Assembly: GCF_022919715.1 (NCBI RefSeq) | Contig: NZ_CP095042.1 | Coordinates: 1,240,001-1,304,000, forward strand | DNA: 64,000 nucleotides | From: Agromyces sp. H17E-10 | Lineage (GTDB): Bacteria > Actinomycetota > Actinomycetes > Actinomycetales > Microbacteriaceae | Direction: 5' to 3' | The notes under the pieces: generated by a model | Databases searched by the model: none | The model's input: the letters and a program-made list of their open reading frames with translations, nothing else | Told to the model about the DNA's origin: nothing | Translations under genes and position numbers: made by a program | Part shown: piece after piece, positions 1 through 8,719 of the stretch | How the letters are laid out: the number at the start of each line of letters is the position of its first letter | Numbering within the stretch: position 1 is the stretch's first letter

Positions 1-1430
1 AGGTGCGACGCCGACGCGGCGGCCGTGCGGTTGCCGGGGTGCGCGAGCGTCGCCGCGAGCACGTCGAGCAGGTCGCCGCCGCGCGCGAGGTCGTACTCGA
101 TCAGCGGGGCGAGCATCTGCTCGCTGTGCCGCTGCAGCCGGTGGTCGTCGCGCATCGAGGTCACGAGCCGCACGAGCGGGCGGTTCTCGGCGCGGCGCAG
201 TACCGGTCCCCGCGCACCGCGAGTGCCCGGCGCGCGCGCGAGGTCGAGCGCCTCCTGCACCGAGCCGAGCAGTTCGTCGAGCCCGGCGGCGCGCGAGCCG
301 ATCGCGAGCACGATCCGTTCGGCGGATACCTCGGAGCCGGCGACCGACCGGGCGAACCCGCGTGCCCCGTCGTCGTCGAGCACGGCTCCGGCCGGCAGCG
401 AGAGCAGCACGATCGTGGCCGGCGTCGAGCCGCCGGGTACGACTCCCGCGAGCGCCCGCCCGCCCAGGGCGCGGGCGGCCGCGTCGACCGCGCGGTCGGT
501 GATCGGCGAGCCCGCCGCCACGAGACCGTACAGCGTCGCATCCTCGACCGGGAAGCCGGCGGCCGCGAGCCGGCCGACCGCGGCCGGGAGCCCGGTGAAC
601 CGGCCGTCGAGCAGGGCGTCGACGAGCCGTTGCCGTCCGGTGCGCACCCACTCGTCGACCTCGGCGCCGTCGGCGAGCCGGCCGAGCGCGAGCGCGATCG
701 CACCCTGTTCGAGCACGCCGGTGCGCCCGGCCGGGTGCTGCGGACCGGGCAGCGCGATGAGCCGGCCCCACCGGATGCCGCGCGCCTCGACCGGGACGAT
801 GAGCAGCGTGTCGTCGTCGTGCGCATGCCGCGAGCGGGACTCCCAGTTCGCGAACAGCTCGGCCTCGCCGCCGCCGGGCACATCGGCGGCGACGACCTCA
901 TGCGCGAGGTTCTCGAGCACGACCGGGGCGCCGAGCGTCTGGGCGAGCTGCTGCACGATGTAGTCGGCGGGCGAGCCGCGCAGGCTGAGCGCCGTGAACC
1001 GCTCGCGCACCTCGTCGCGCGCGCGGAGCGCCGCGGTCTGCTCCGAGATGATGCGACTGTGCACCGCCTCGGTCAGGGTGACGAACTTCACCTCGTGGTG
1101 CAGTGCGACGAGCGCGAGCCCGTGCTGCGCGGCGGCCTCGACGACGACCGCGGGCACGTACCGGTAGTGGGCGCCGAGCTCGAGCACGAGGCCCGAGAGG
1201 CCCGCATCGACGAGGCCGCGCACGAACCCCTCGAGCTCGGCCGGGTCGGTCGGCCAGCCCGAGCCCGTCGAGAGCAGCAGCTCGCCGCCGTCGAGGAGGC
1301 GTGCGACCCCGGCGCTGTCGGAGACGTGCGCCCACCGCACGAGGGCGTCGAGCGCGTCGCCGCCGACGAGCACCTCGGGCACGCCGTCGGCGAACGCCTG
1401 GAGGGCGAGGATCTCGCGCACGGTCGGCAT
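1..1430 (-). CDS. PucR-family transcriptional regulator (3' end beyond window)
   Basis: Reading the minus strand from the ATG at 1430 gives MPTVREILAL followed by the PucR N-terminal domain signature (VRWAHVSDSAGVARLL, GGELLLSTGSGWP). At the left edge the frame reaches LLDVLAATLAHPGNRTAAA, the start of the C-terminal PucR helix-turn-helix, so only about the last 20-40 residues are missing. Family members regulate purine, amino-acid or beta-amino-acid catabolism. The gene is divergent from the semialdehyde dehydrogenase/aminotransferase pair at 1625-4618, its probable target (inference). An in-frame GTG at 1520, with GGAG 11 nt upstream, would add 30 residues; the ATG is preferred because PucR domains normally start there. 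Confidence 0.85.
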   Translation of the reverse strand, partial: MPTVREILALQAFADGVPEVLVGGDALDALVRWAHVSDSAGVARLLDGGELLLSTGSGWPTDPAELEGFVRGLVDAGLSGLVLELGAHYRYVPAVVVEAAAQHGLALVALHHEVKFVTLTEAVHSRIISEQTAALRARDEVRERFTALSLRGSPADYIVQQLAQTLGAPVVLENLAHEVVAADVPGGGEAELFANWESRSRHAHDDDTLLIVPVEARGIRWGRLIALPGPQHPAGRTGVLEQGAIALALGRLADGAEVDEWVRTGRQRLVDALLDGRFTGLPAAVGRLAAAGFPVEDATLYGLVAAGSPITDRAVDAAARALGGRALAGVVPGGSTPATIVLLSLPAGAVLDDDGARGFARSVAGSEVSAERIVLAIGSRAAGLDELLGSVQEALDLARAPGTRGARGPVLRRAENRPLVRLVTSMRDDHRLQRHSEQMLAPLIEYDLARGGDLLDVLAATLAHPGNRTAAASASH

Positions 1431-1624
1431 CGCCGACCCGTCGCCCGCCGTCGGCGCGACCGCCGAGGGGTCGACCGGACGATCCGTTCGGATCGATTCA
1501 TCTTCGCGACGAACTGCCACGGTTCCGCCTACTCCACCTCTGCGACACTGGGAGACAGAAGCTTAGCCGAGCATCGGGCATTCTGTCCGAACCGGGCCCG
1601 AAGAGACAGCTGGAAGGAGCTGCG

Positions 1625-3175
1625 ATGAGCATCACGGAGACCGCCACGTCCCCGACCAACGCCCCCGAGGGCAAGGTGATCGGCCATTGGATCGACGGCG
1701 CGCTGCGCGCGTCGACGTCGGGCCGTACGGCGCCGGTGTACAACCCCGCCACGGGCGCCGTGCAGGCCGAGGTCGCCCTCGCCGACCAGGCCGAGATCGA
1801 CGCCGCGATCGCCTCCGCCGTCGCCGGGTTCAAGACCTGGTCGGGCTACTCGATCGCGAAGCGCCAGTCGGTGCTGTTCTCGTTCCGTGAGCTGCTGAAC
1901 GCCCGCAAGGGCGAGCTCGCCGCGATCATCACGGCCGAGCACGGCAAGGTGCTCTCCGACGCGGCCGGCGAGATCGCGCGCGGCCAGGAGGTCGTCGAGC
2001 TCGCGACCGGGTTCCCGAGCCTCATCAAGGGCGCGTTCAGCGAGAACGCCTCGACCGGCATCGACGTGTACTCGATCAAGCAGCCGCTCGGCGTCGTCGG
2101 CATCATCAGCCCGTTCAACTTCCCGGCCATGGTGCCGATGTGGTTCTTCCCGATCGCGATCGCCGCGGGCAACGCCGTCGTGCTGAAGCCCTCGGAGAAG
2201 GACCCGTCGGCCGCGCTGTGGATGGCCGAGCTGTGGAAGGAGGCCGGGCTCCCCGACGGCGTCTTCACCGTGCTGCAGGGCGACAAGGAGGCCGTCGACG
2301 GCCTGCTCACCTCGCCCGACGTGCAGTCGATCTCGTTCGTCGGCTCGACCCCGATCGCCCAGTACATCTACGAGACCGCCTCGAAGCACGGCAAGCGCGT
2401 CCAGGCACTCGGCGGCGCGAAGAACCACATGCTCGTGCTCCCCGACGCCGACCTCGACCTCGCCGCCGACATGGCGATCAACGCGGGCTACGGCGCCGCC
2501 GGCGAACGCTGCATGGCCATCTCGGTCGTGCTGGCGGTCGAGCCCGTCGCCGACGAACTCATCGAGAAGGTCAAGGAGCGCATCGCGAAGCTGCGCATCG
2601 GCAACGGCGCCGGCCAGGACGGCGTCGAGCCCGACATGGGTCCGCTCATCACGGGCGTGCACCGCGACAAGGTGTCGTCGTACGTCGACATCGCCGAGCA
2701 GGACGGCGCCGAGATCGTCGTCGACGGCCGCGGGTTCACGGTCGACGGCCACGAGGACGGCTTCTTCTTCGGCCCGACCCTGCTCGACCGCGTGCCCACC
2801 ACGTCGCGCGCCTACACCGAGGAGATCTTCGGCCCGGTGCTCTCGGTCGTGCGCGTCGAGTCCTTCCAGGAGGGCGTCGACCTCATCAACTCGGGCCAGT
2901 TCGGCAACGGCACCGCGATCTTCACGAACGACGGCGGCGCCGCGCGTCGCTTCCAGAACGAGATCGAGGTCGGCATGATCGGCATCAACGTGCCGATCCC
3001 CGTACCGGTCGCCTACCACTCGTTCGGCGGCTGGAAGCAGTCGCTGTTCGGCGACTCGAAGGCCTACGGCGTGCAGGGCTTCGACTTCTTCACCCGCGAG
3101 AAGGCCATCACGAGCCGCTGGCTCGACCCGGCCACCCACGGCGGCATCAACCTGGGCTTCCCCCAGAACCACTGA
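1625..3175 (+). CDS. mmsA: CoA-acylating methylmalonate-semialdehyde dehydrogenase
   Basis: 516-residue aldehyde dehydrogenase superfamily enzyme of the MmsA branch, which converts malonate or methylmalonate semialdehyde plus CoA and NAD+ to acetyl- or propionyl-CoA in valine, thymine, inositol and beta-alanine breakdown. The nucleotide-binding segment PFNFPAMVPMWFFPIAIA, the GSTPIAQYIY loop and the catalytic Cys296 in GAAGERCMAIS are visible, and the C-terminal SFGGWKQSLFGD is typical of the family. The ATG at 1625 has GGAAGGAG at 1612-1619. It lies 33 bp upstream of a class III aminotransferase. Transamination of a beta-amino acid followed by oxidative decarboxylation of the semialdehyde would make a complete two-step route (inference). 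Confidence 0.93.
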   Translation: MSITETATSPTNAPEGKVIGHWIDGALRASTSGRTAPVYNPATGAVQAEVALADQAEIDAAIASAVAGFKTWSGYSIAKRQSVLFSFRELLNARKGELAAIITAEHGKVLSDAAGEIARGQEVVELATGFPSLIKGAFSENASTGIDVYSIKQPLGVVGIISPFNFPAMVPMWFFPIAIAAGNAVVLKPSEKDPSAALWMAELWKEAGLPDGVFTVLQGDKEAVDGLLTSPDVQSISFVGSTPIAQYIYETASKHGKRVQALGGAKNHMLVLPDADLDLAADMAINAGYGAAGERCMAISVVLAVEPVADELIEKVKERIAKLRIGNGAGQDGVEPDMGPLITGVHRDKVSSYVDIAEQDGAEIVVDGRGFTVDGHEDGFFFGPTLLDRVPTTSRAYTEEIFGPVLSVVRVESFQEGVDLINSGQFGNGTAIFTNDGGAARRFQNEIEVGMIGINVPIPVPVAYHSFGGWKQSLFGDSKAYGVQGFDFFTREKAITSRWLDPATHGGINLGFPQNH

Positions 3176-3208
3176 GTCCCGGCGAAACCACTGAACGAGG
3201 CATCCGAA

Positions 3209-4618
3209 ATGACCGACACCCTCATCGACGGACCGGCGTACACCGACCGCCACGGCGACGTGCACCAGCTGCCCGACGCCGCCGCCGACGCGCAGGTGCG
3301 CGCCGACGACCGCGCGCACGTGTTCCACTCGTGGAGCGCGCAGGCCCTCATCGACCCGCTGCCCATCGCGGGCGGCGCGGGCGCCACCTTCTGGGACTAC
3401 CAGGGCAACGAGTACCTCGACTTCTCGTCGCAGCTCGTGAACCTCAACCTCGGCCACCAGCACCCCGACCTCGTCGAGGCCATCCAGCAGCAGGCCGGTC
3501 GTCTCGCGACGATCCAGCCCTCGATGGCGTCCGACGTGCGCGGCGAGCTCGCCCGCCGCATCGCGGAGGCCGCCCCCGGCGACCTCGACAAGGTGTTCTT
3601 CACGAACGGCGGCGCCGACGCGAACGAGTACGCCGTGCGACTCTCGCGCGCCGTCACCGGCCGTCGCAAGGTGCTCTCGATGTACCGCAGCTACCACGGC
3701 GGCACCGCCACGGCGATCTCGCTCACGGGCGACCCGCGCCGCTGGGCGAACGAGCCGAGCGACGGCAGCGTCGCGCACTTCTTCGGCCCGTACGAGTACC
3801 GCTCGTCGTGGGGCGCGACCACGCCCGAAGACGAGGCGCAGCGTGCGCTCGCCCACCTCGAGCAGGTCATCGTGCTCGAGGGCGCGACGACGATCGCCGC
3901 CATCATCATGGAGACGATCGTCGGCACCAACGGCGTGCTCGTGCCGCCGCCCGGTTACCTCGAGGGCGTGCGCGCGCTGTGCGACAAGTACGGCATCGTG
4001 TACATCGCCGACGAGGTCATGGTCGGCTTCGGCCGCGTCGGCGAGTGGTTCGCCGTGAACCACTTCGGCGTCACGCCCGACCTCATCACCTTCGCGAAGG
4101 GCGTCAACTCGGGTTACGTGCCGCTCGGCGGCGTCGTGATCTCGCAGAAGATCGCCGCGCACTTCGACACGGTCGCGTTCCAGGGCGGCCTCACGTACTC
4201 GGGCCACCCGCTCGCGTGCGCCCCGGGCGTCGCGACGTTCGAGGTGTTCGAGCGCGACGGCATCCTCGAGCGGGTGCGCGACCTCGGCGAGCGCGTCGTC
4301 GGCCCGCGCCTGCGCGAGATCGCCGCGAAGCACCCGTCGGTCGGCGAGGTGCGCGGCCTCGGCCTCTTCTGGGCGATCGAGCTCGTGAAGGATGCCGAGA
4401 CCCGCGAGCCGCTCGTGCCGTTCAACGCGGGCGGGGCCGACGCGGCGCCCATGGGTGCCGTGGCCGCCGCGTGCAAGCAGGCGGGTCTGTGGCCGTTCAT
4501 CCACTTCAACCGGATGCACGTCGCCCCGCCGCTCGTCATCAGCGAGGAGGAGCTCGTGCGCGGGCTCGACATCATCGACGAGGCGCTCACGGTCGCCGAC
4601 GGGTACGTCACCGCGTAA
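3209..4618 (+). CDS. class III (omega-amino-acid) aminotransferase
   Basis: 469-residue PLP-dependent class III aminotransferase. It shows the family landmarks GATFWDYQGNEYLDF, FFTNGGADANEYAVRLSR, the aspartate in YIADEVMVGFGRVGEW and the Schiff-base Lys297 in TFAKGVNSGYVPLGG. ACGAGG precedes the ATG at 3209. Such enzymes move the amino group of beta-alanine, 3-aminoisobutyrate, GABA or similar omega-amines to pyruvate or 2-oxoglutarate. The adjacent CoA-acylating semialdehyde dehydrogenase points to beta-alanine or beta-aminoisobutyrate as the substrate (inference). A perfect terminator hairpin follows the stop codon. Confidence 0.9.
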   Translation: MTDTLIDGPAYTDRHGDVHQLPDAAADAQVRADDRAHVFHSWSAQALIDPLPIAGGAGATFWDYQGNEYLDFSSQLVNLNLGHQHPDLVEAIQQQAGRLATIQPSMASDVRGELARRIAEAAPGDLDKVFFTNGGADANEYAVRLSRAVTGRRKVLSMYRSYHGGTATAISLTGDPRRWANEPSDGSVAHFFGPYEYRSSWGATTPEDEAQRALAHLEQVIVLEGATTIAAIIMETIVGTNGVLVPPPGYLEGVRALCDKYGIVYIADEVMVGFGRVGEWFAVNHFGVTPDLITFAKGVNSGYVPLGGVVISQKIAAHFDTVAFQGGLTYSGHPLACAPGVATFEVFERDGILERVRDLGERVVGPRLREIAAKHPSVGEVRGLGLFWAIELVKDAETREPLVPFNAGGADAAPMGAVAAACKQAGLWPFIHFNRMHVAPPLVISEEELVRGLDIIDEALTVADGYVTA

Positions 4619-4635
4619 CCGGCATCGCCCGAACC

Positions 4636-4669
4636 GGATCGCCCGCATCCCCACGGATGCGGGCGATCC
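4636..4669 (+). terminator. rho-independent-type hairpin after aminotransferase gene
   Basis: Perfect 15-bp stem GGATCGCCCGCATCC / GGATGCGGGCGATCC around a CCAC loop, 17 nt after the stop codon and followed by the short T-containing stretch TCGTTTCC. The stem contains both orientations of the GCATCC/GGATGC hexamer common in this window. Confidence 0.8.
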
Positions 4670-4687
4670 GTCGTTTCCGGTCCGGTG

Positions 4688-4827
4688 GGTTGAGGAGGGA
4701 GCGCAGCGACCGTCTCGAAACCGCGAGACGCGACGTCGAGCGGGTTGAGGAGGGAGCGCAGCGACCGTCTCGAAACCCACGCCCCTGGTTTCGAGACGCG
4801 GCCTCCTTCGTCGGTCGCTCCTCAACC
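4688..4827. repeat. cluster of three intergenic palindromic repeats
   Basis: Two identical 35-bp direct copies lie at 4688-4722 and 4743-4777, each running GGTTGAGGAGGGAGCGCAGC ... CGTCTCGAAACC. An inverted, slightly longer copy lies at 4787-4827 (GGTTTCGAGACG ... GCTCCTCAACC). Related copies occur near 9670, 11331, 29248 and 59378. The element resembles the dispersed intergenic repeats common in Microbacteriaceae and can fold as a long hairpin, perhaps also acting as a bidirectional terminator. Confidence 0.85.
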
Positions 4828-4840
4828 CACCCCACCCGGA

Positions 4841-4846
4841 TAGCCT
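4841..4846 (+). promoter_or_regulatory. -10 hexamer for a leaderless transcript (amine oxidase)
   Basis: TAGCCT ends 6 nt before the ATG at 4853, so transcription would begin at or next to the start codon. No Shine-Dalgarno sequence is present. Confidence 0.5.
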
Positions 4847-4852
4847 GAGAGC

Positions 4853-6424
4853 ATGCGACAGCGGGCTGACGGGGGCGGCGTGAGCCGGCGCGGGTTCCTC
4901 GCCGCGGCGATCGCGGGCACCGCGACGGTCGTGCTCGCGAGCTGCACCGGCCCGAAGCCGAGACCGACGCCCACGCCGACCGCGACGCCGTCGACCCCGG
5001 CCCCGACCGCGACCCCCGGCGGCGTACCGCTGCCCACCGCCATGCGCCGGTCGCGCTGGGCGACCGACCCGTTCGCCCGCGGTGCGTTCGGCTTCCGCGC
5101 CGTCGACACGACGCCCGAACTGCGCCAGTCGCTCGCCGAGCCCGTGGGCGACCGCATCTGGTTCGCCGGCGAGGCCTGCTCCGCCGACGCGCCCGGAACC
5201 CTGCAGGGCGCCCTGCGCTCGGGCGTCGAGGCCGCCGCATCCCTCATGTCGATCGCCGAGCCCGGCGAACGCGTCGCCGTGATCGGTGCGGGTCTCGCCG
5301 GTCTTGCGGCGTCGCGCGAGCTCGACCGGGCCGGCTTCGAGGTCATCGTCGTCGAGGCGCGCACCCGCATCGGCGGCCGCATCGAGAGCGTCGGCGACGA
5401 CGCGTTCGGGCGCCCGGTCGAACTCGGCGCCCTCTTCGTCGACGACGACGACGCGCTCGCGGCGCTCCTCGACGAGGCATCCGTCTCGACCGTGCCGTTC
5501 AACCGGCGAACCGAGACCCGCACGCTCGACGGCCGCACCGTCACGGTGCCGGCGACCGGCCCCGACGCCGTCGCGGCCGCGCACGCGTGGGCGGGCGAGC
5601 AGGCCGACGACGTCTCGCTCGCGGCCGCGCTCATGGGCGCGGGGATGCTGCCGCCGACGGGCGGTGAGGTCGAGGGCGTCGACCCGGGCGAGTGGCTCAC
5701 CCACACCGTGCGCACGAGCGTCGAGCCGTTCACGGGTGCCGGGTCGACCCTCGTGTCGGCGAACACCGACTTCGCCGGGCTCGCCGCGGCGCCGCGCCGA
5801 CTCGTGACGGGTCGACTCGCCGATGTCACCGACCTGCTCGCCGACGGGCTCGACATCGCCGTCGGCAGCGCGGTCACGCAGCTCAACGCGACCGACCGGC
5901 GGGTGTCGCTGCGGCTCGACTCCGGTGAGTCGGTGTCGGCCGACCGCGCGATCGTCGCCGTGCCGCTCGGTGTGCTGCAGTCCGACGCATTCGCGTTCGA
6001 CCCGCCGCTGCCGGCCGGGCATCTCCGCGCGCTCGGCGAGCTGCGCACGGGCGCGGTCGACCTCGTCTGGCTGCGGTTCGACGAGGCGTTCTGGCGGCCC
6101 GAGCTGCCCGACTCCGGCGAGACGACGGGCGACGCATCCGCGTCGGTGCCCGACCTCTACACCGTCGTCGGCGTCGGCACCCAGGTCTCGGCCTGGATCG
6201 ACGTGGGCGCCGCGAACGGGTTCGCCGAGCCCGCCGCCGACGGGGACGACGTCGCAGGCGACGCCGACGCCCCCTTCTCGAACGGGCCGCCCGTGCTCGT
6301 CGGCATCCTCAGCGCAGCGCAGGCGCGCTTGCTCGACGACCTCGACGACCAGGCGTTCCAGGCTGCGGTGCTCGACGATCTCGTGCCCTTCGCCCCTCCG
6401 CCGCCCGCCACAGCGAGCGGTTGA
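4853..6424 (+). CDS. Tat lipoprotein flavin amine oxidase with permuted FAD-binding segment
   Basis: 523 residues. SRRGF (residues 11-15), a hydrophobic stretch and the lipobox LASC31 indicate a Tat-exported lipoprotein, followed by a Pro/Thr linker (about 33-62). The Rossmann motif VIGAGLAGLAA (143-153) and RIGGR (172-176) are those of flavin monoamine oxidases. The segment that normally ends such enzymes (RWATDPFARGAFGF ... DRIWFAGEACS ... GTLQGALRSGVEAA, residues about 68-128) lies before the Rossmann fold and is absent from the C-terminus, which stops after LDDLVPFAPPPP. This looks like a circular permutation. The ATG is preceded by a leaderless-type -10 element. The last 116 bp overlap the convergent Pr6Pr gene. 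Amine substrate unknown. Confidence 0.85.
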   Translation: MRQRADGGGVSRRGFLAAAIAGTATVVLASCTGPKPRPTPTPTATPSTPAPTATPGGVPLPTAMRRSRWATDPFARGAFGFRAVDTTPELRQSLAEPVGDRIWFAGEACSADAPGTLQGALRSGVEAAASLMSIAEPGERVAVIGAGLAGLAASRELDRAGFEVIVVEARTRIGGRIESVGDDAFGRPVELGALFVDDDDALAALLDEASVSTVPFNRRTETRTLDGRTVTVPATGPDAVAAAHAWAGEQADDVSLAAALMGAGMLPPTGGEVEGVDPGEWLTHTVRTSVEPFTGAGSTLVSANTDFAGLAAAPRRLVTGRLADVTDLLADGLDIAVGSAVTQLNATDRRVSLRLDSGESVSADRAIVAVPLGVLQSDAFAFDPPLPAGHLRALGELRTGAVDLVWLRFDEAFWRPELPDSGETTGDASASVPDLYTVVGVGTQVSAWIDVGAANGFAEPAADGDDVAGDADAPFSNGPPVLVGILSAAQARLLDDLDDQAFQAAVLDDLVPFAPPPPATASG

Positions 6425-7103
6425 CGGCGACGAGCCCGGCCGTCAGGGCGACGAAGATCACGAGCACGAGGGCGCAGTAGAACGCCACCCCCACGGGGCC
6501 GCCCACCTGCGCCTCGTCGAGGAAGAAGTACGGGTACCAGCCGACGTCGGCACCGCGGAACAGCGTGTAGACGAGCCACGCCGACGGGAAGACGAGCACC
6601 CAGCCGATCGTCGACCACGGCACCGGCGGGTTCACGCCGATGATGCTGTCGGCGAGCCACGCGATCACGGCGAGCGACGGCACGACGAAGTGCAGCAGCG
6701 TGTCCGACCAGGGCACGTCGACCCGGTAGTCGCGCGTCGACGCCTGCGTGACGATGAGCGCGAACACGATGCCCGAGACGAGCACGTACACGGTCACCAT
6801 GGTGCGCACGACGCCGAGCCACGGCGGGTCGTGCGTCGCGAGCAGGGCGAACGCGCCGGCCACGCCGAGCGTCACGACCGCGAGGAACGCCGACTGCACG
6901 GTGAAGTAGCTGAAGAAGTTGGCGGTCGCGAAGAACCGGAACCCGAGCACGTACTGGAAGTTGCCGATGAGTGCGACGACCTCGAGCGCCGCGATCAGGA
7001 GCCGGAAGACGCCGAGCGCGATGCGTGCCCGCCGCGCGCGGCGATCGCGGACCTCGACCGCGCGCACCACCGCCGCGTCGCTCTCGAACGGCGGGGCGGG
7101 CAT
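6309..7103 (-). CDS. Pr6Pr family six-helix membrane protein
   Basis: 264 residues with about six hydrophobic helices and the Pr6Pr-like segments ALIGNFQYVLGFRFFATANFF, here cited only as the helix at residues 40-60, and VDVPWSDTLLHFVVPSL. Function in this family is unknown. The start ATG at 7103 has a TAGCGT hexamer 6 nt upstream (7110-7115). The last 38 codons, an Arg/Pro-rich tail after VNRSLWRAAEG, overlap the 3' end of the convergent amine oxidase gene, so the tail may be poorly conserved. Topology is inferred from hydrophobicity by eye. Confidence 0.8.
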   Translation of the reverse strand: MPAPPFESDAAVVRAVEVRDRRARRARIALGVFRLLIAALEVVALIGNFQYVLGFRFFATANFFSYFTVQSAFLAVVTLGVAGAFALLATHDPPWLGVVRTMVTVYVLVSGIVFALIVTQASTRDYRVDVPWSDTLLHFVVPSLAVIAWLADSIIGVNPPVPWSTIGWVLVFPSAWLVYTLFRGADVGWYPYFFLDEAQVGGPVGVAFYCALVLVIFVALTAGLVAVNRSLWRAAEGRRARDRRAPQPGTPGRRGRRASAPALR

Positions 7104-7109
7104 GCCTCC

Positions 7110-7115
7110 ACGCTA
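7110..7115 (-). promoter_or_regulatory. -10 hexamer for a leaderless transcript (Pr6Pr)
   Basis: On the minus strand TAGCGT lies exactly 6 nt before the ATG at 7103. The intervening GGAGGC could alternatively be read as a too-close ribosome binding site. Confidence 0.4.
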
Positions 7116-7129
7116 TCCCGCGGGCGCGC

Positions 7130-7969
7130 TCAGTCGAGCGGCCGCAGGATCCGCTCGAGGAACTTGCGGGTGCGCTCCTCGCGCGGGTTGGCGAACAGCT
7201 CCTTCGGCGCGCCGCGCTCGACGACGACCCCGCCGTCCATGAACAGCACCTCGTCGGCGGCGTGCCGGGCGAACCCGAGCTCGTGGGTGACGACGACCAT
7301 GGTCCAGCCCTCGTCGGCGAGCTCCTTGATGACCTGCAGCACCTCGCCCACGAGCTCGGGGTCGAGCGCGCTCGTCGGCTCGTCGAACAGCAGCAGCTGC
7401 GGCTTCAGTGCGAGCGCGCGCACGATGCCGACGCGCTGCTGCTGGCCGCCAGACAGCTCGAACGGGTAGGCATCGCGCTTCTCGGCGAGGCCGACGCGTT
7501 CGAGCAGGGCGGTCGCCTCGGCCACCGCCTGCGCGCGCGGCACCTTCTGCACGCGCAGCGGGCCCTCGATCACGTTCTGCAGCACGGTCATGTGGGGGAA
7601 GAGGTTGTGCTGCTGGAACACCATCGCCGACCGGTCGCGCAGCGCGTAGCGCTCGGCCTTGGTGACGGGCGCCCCGAAGTCGAGCGCGGGCCCGCCAGCG
7701 ATCGACACGGTGCCGCCGTCGGGGGTCTCGAGGCCGTTGAGCGAGCGCAGCACGGTCGTCTTGCCCGAGCCGCTCGGTCCGATGAGCACGACGACCTCGC
7801 CACGACGCACCTCGAGGTCGATCGAGCGCAGCACCTCGTTGTCGCCGAACGACTTGCGGATGCCTCGTGCTTCGAGCAGCACGCGGTCGTCGGGCGCCTC
7901 GGCGGGGGCGAGCGGGTCGGTGCCCGCGGGCGGGGTCGTGCCCGCGGCATCCCGGTCAGTTGGCGACAT
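7130..7969 (-). CDS. polar amino-acid ABC transporter ATP-binding protein
   Basis: 279-residue ABC ATPase of the GlnQ/HisP type: Walker [11 protein letters not shown]-loop [13 protein letters not shown], signature LSGGQQQRV, Walker [14 protein letters not shown] and switch histidine VVTHE. A Pro/Ala-rich N-terminal extension of about 30 residues precedes [17 protein letters not shown]. The start overlaps the permease stop by 14 bp, showing translational coupling in a binding protein-permease-ATPase operon read leftward from 9544. Confidence 0.93.
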   Translation of the reverse strand: MSPTDRDAAGTTPPAGTDPLAPAEAPDDRVLLEARGIRKSFGDNEVLRSIDLEVRRGEVVVLIGPSGSGKTTVLRSLNGLETPDGGTVSIAGGPALDFGAPVTKAERYALRDRSAMVFQQHNLFPHMTVLQNVIEGPLRVQKVPRAQAVAEATALLERVGLAEKRDAYPFELSGGQQQRVGIVRALALKPQLLLFDEPTSALDPELVGEVLQVIKELADEGWTMVVVTHELGFARHAADEVLFMDGGVVVERGAPKELFANPREERTRKFLERILRPLD

Positions 7970-8618
7970 AGCGATCGAGCCTCTTCTCGACGAGGTTCTG
8001 CGCGCTCGAGAGCACGAAGCAGAAGATCCAGTAGATGAGCGCCGCCTCGATGTAGATGAGCAGGAACTTCTGGCTGAACGCGGCGATCTCCTGGGCGACG
8101 CGGAACATCTCGGTCACGAGGATCGTCGAGGCGAGCGAGGTGTCCTTCACGAGGGAGATGAACGTGTTCGAGAGCGGCGGCACCGAGACGCGTGCGGCCT
8201 GCGGCAGGATGAGCCGACGCAGGGTCGTACCGGGTGACATCCCGATCGTGTACCCGGCCTCCCACTGGCCCTTGGGCACCGAGAGGATCGCCGCCCGGAT
8301 CACCTCGGCCGCGTACCCGCCGACGTTGAGCGAGAACGCGATGATGGCGCTCGGCCATGGGTCGATCGTGAGGCCGACCGAGGGCATCCCGTAGAAGATC
8401 ACGAACAGCTGCACGAGCAGCGGCGTGCCGCGGATGGCCGAGATGTAGAACCGCGCGATGCCGTTGAGCACCCGGTTCTTCGAGATGCGCATGAGCGCCA
8501 TGCCGAGCGCGATCACGAGCCCGAGCGCGAACGACGCCAGCGCGAGGGGAATGGTGCCCGTCAGTCCACCCAGGAGGAGTGGCCAGAAGGAGTCGGCCAC
8601 GAGTTGCCAGTCGATCAT
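7956..8618 (-). CDS. polar amino-acid ABC transporter permease
   Basis: 220-residue HisM/GlnP-type permease with about five membrane helices and the EAA cytoplasmic loop ([20 protein letters not shown]). The characteristic family segments [19 protein letters not shown] and [12 protein letters not shown] are present. It forms the membrane channel of the importer with the ATPase at 7130-7969 and the binding protein at 8720-9544. A single permease gene implies a homodimer (inference). Confidence 0.93.
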   Translation of the reverse strand: MIDWQLVADSFWPLLLGGLTGTIPLALASFALGLVIALGMALMRISKNRVLNGIARFYISAIRGTPLLVQLFVIFYGMPSVGLTIDPWPSAIIAFSLNVGGYAAEVIRAAILSVPKGQWEAGYTIGMSPGTTLRRLILPQAARVSVPPLSNTFISLVKDTSLASTILVTEMFRVAQEIAAFSQKFLLIYIEAALIYWIFCFVLSSAQNLVEKRLDRYVAN

Positions 8619-8639
8619 CGCTTCACCGCCTTAAGAGAT

Positions 8640-8657
8640 GACGGCGGATGCCGCGTC
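8640..8657. other. small imperfect hairpin between binding-protein and permease genes
   Basis: GACGGCGGATGCCGCGTC can fold as an imperfect dyad in the 101-nt gap between the binding-protein and permease genes. Such intra-operon hairpins often lower expression of downstream membrane genes relative to the binding protein. The role here is a guess. Confidence 0.3.
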
Positions 8658-8719
8658 ACCCCATGATTCCACTCGGGAACCGGGGGCGGAACGCGACATC
8701 CGCCGGATCGGATCGGACG

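Noticed and set aside
1529..6022. 1497-codon open frame on the minus strand opposite mmsA, the aminotransferase and the amine oxidase
   Set aside because: Arg/Asp/Glu/Val-rich low-complexity translation, opposite three genes with clear catalytic motifs. An artefact of high G+C.
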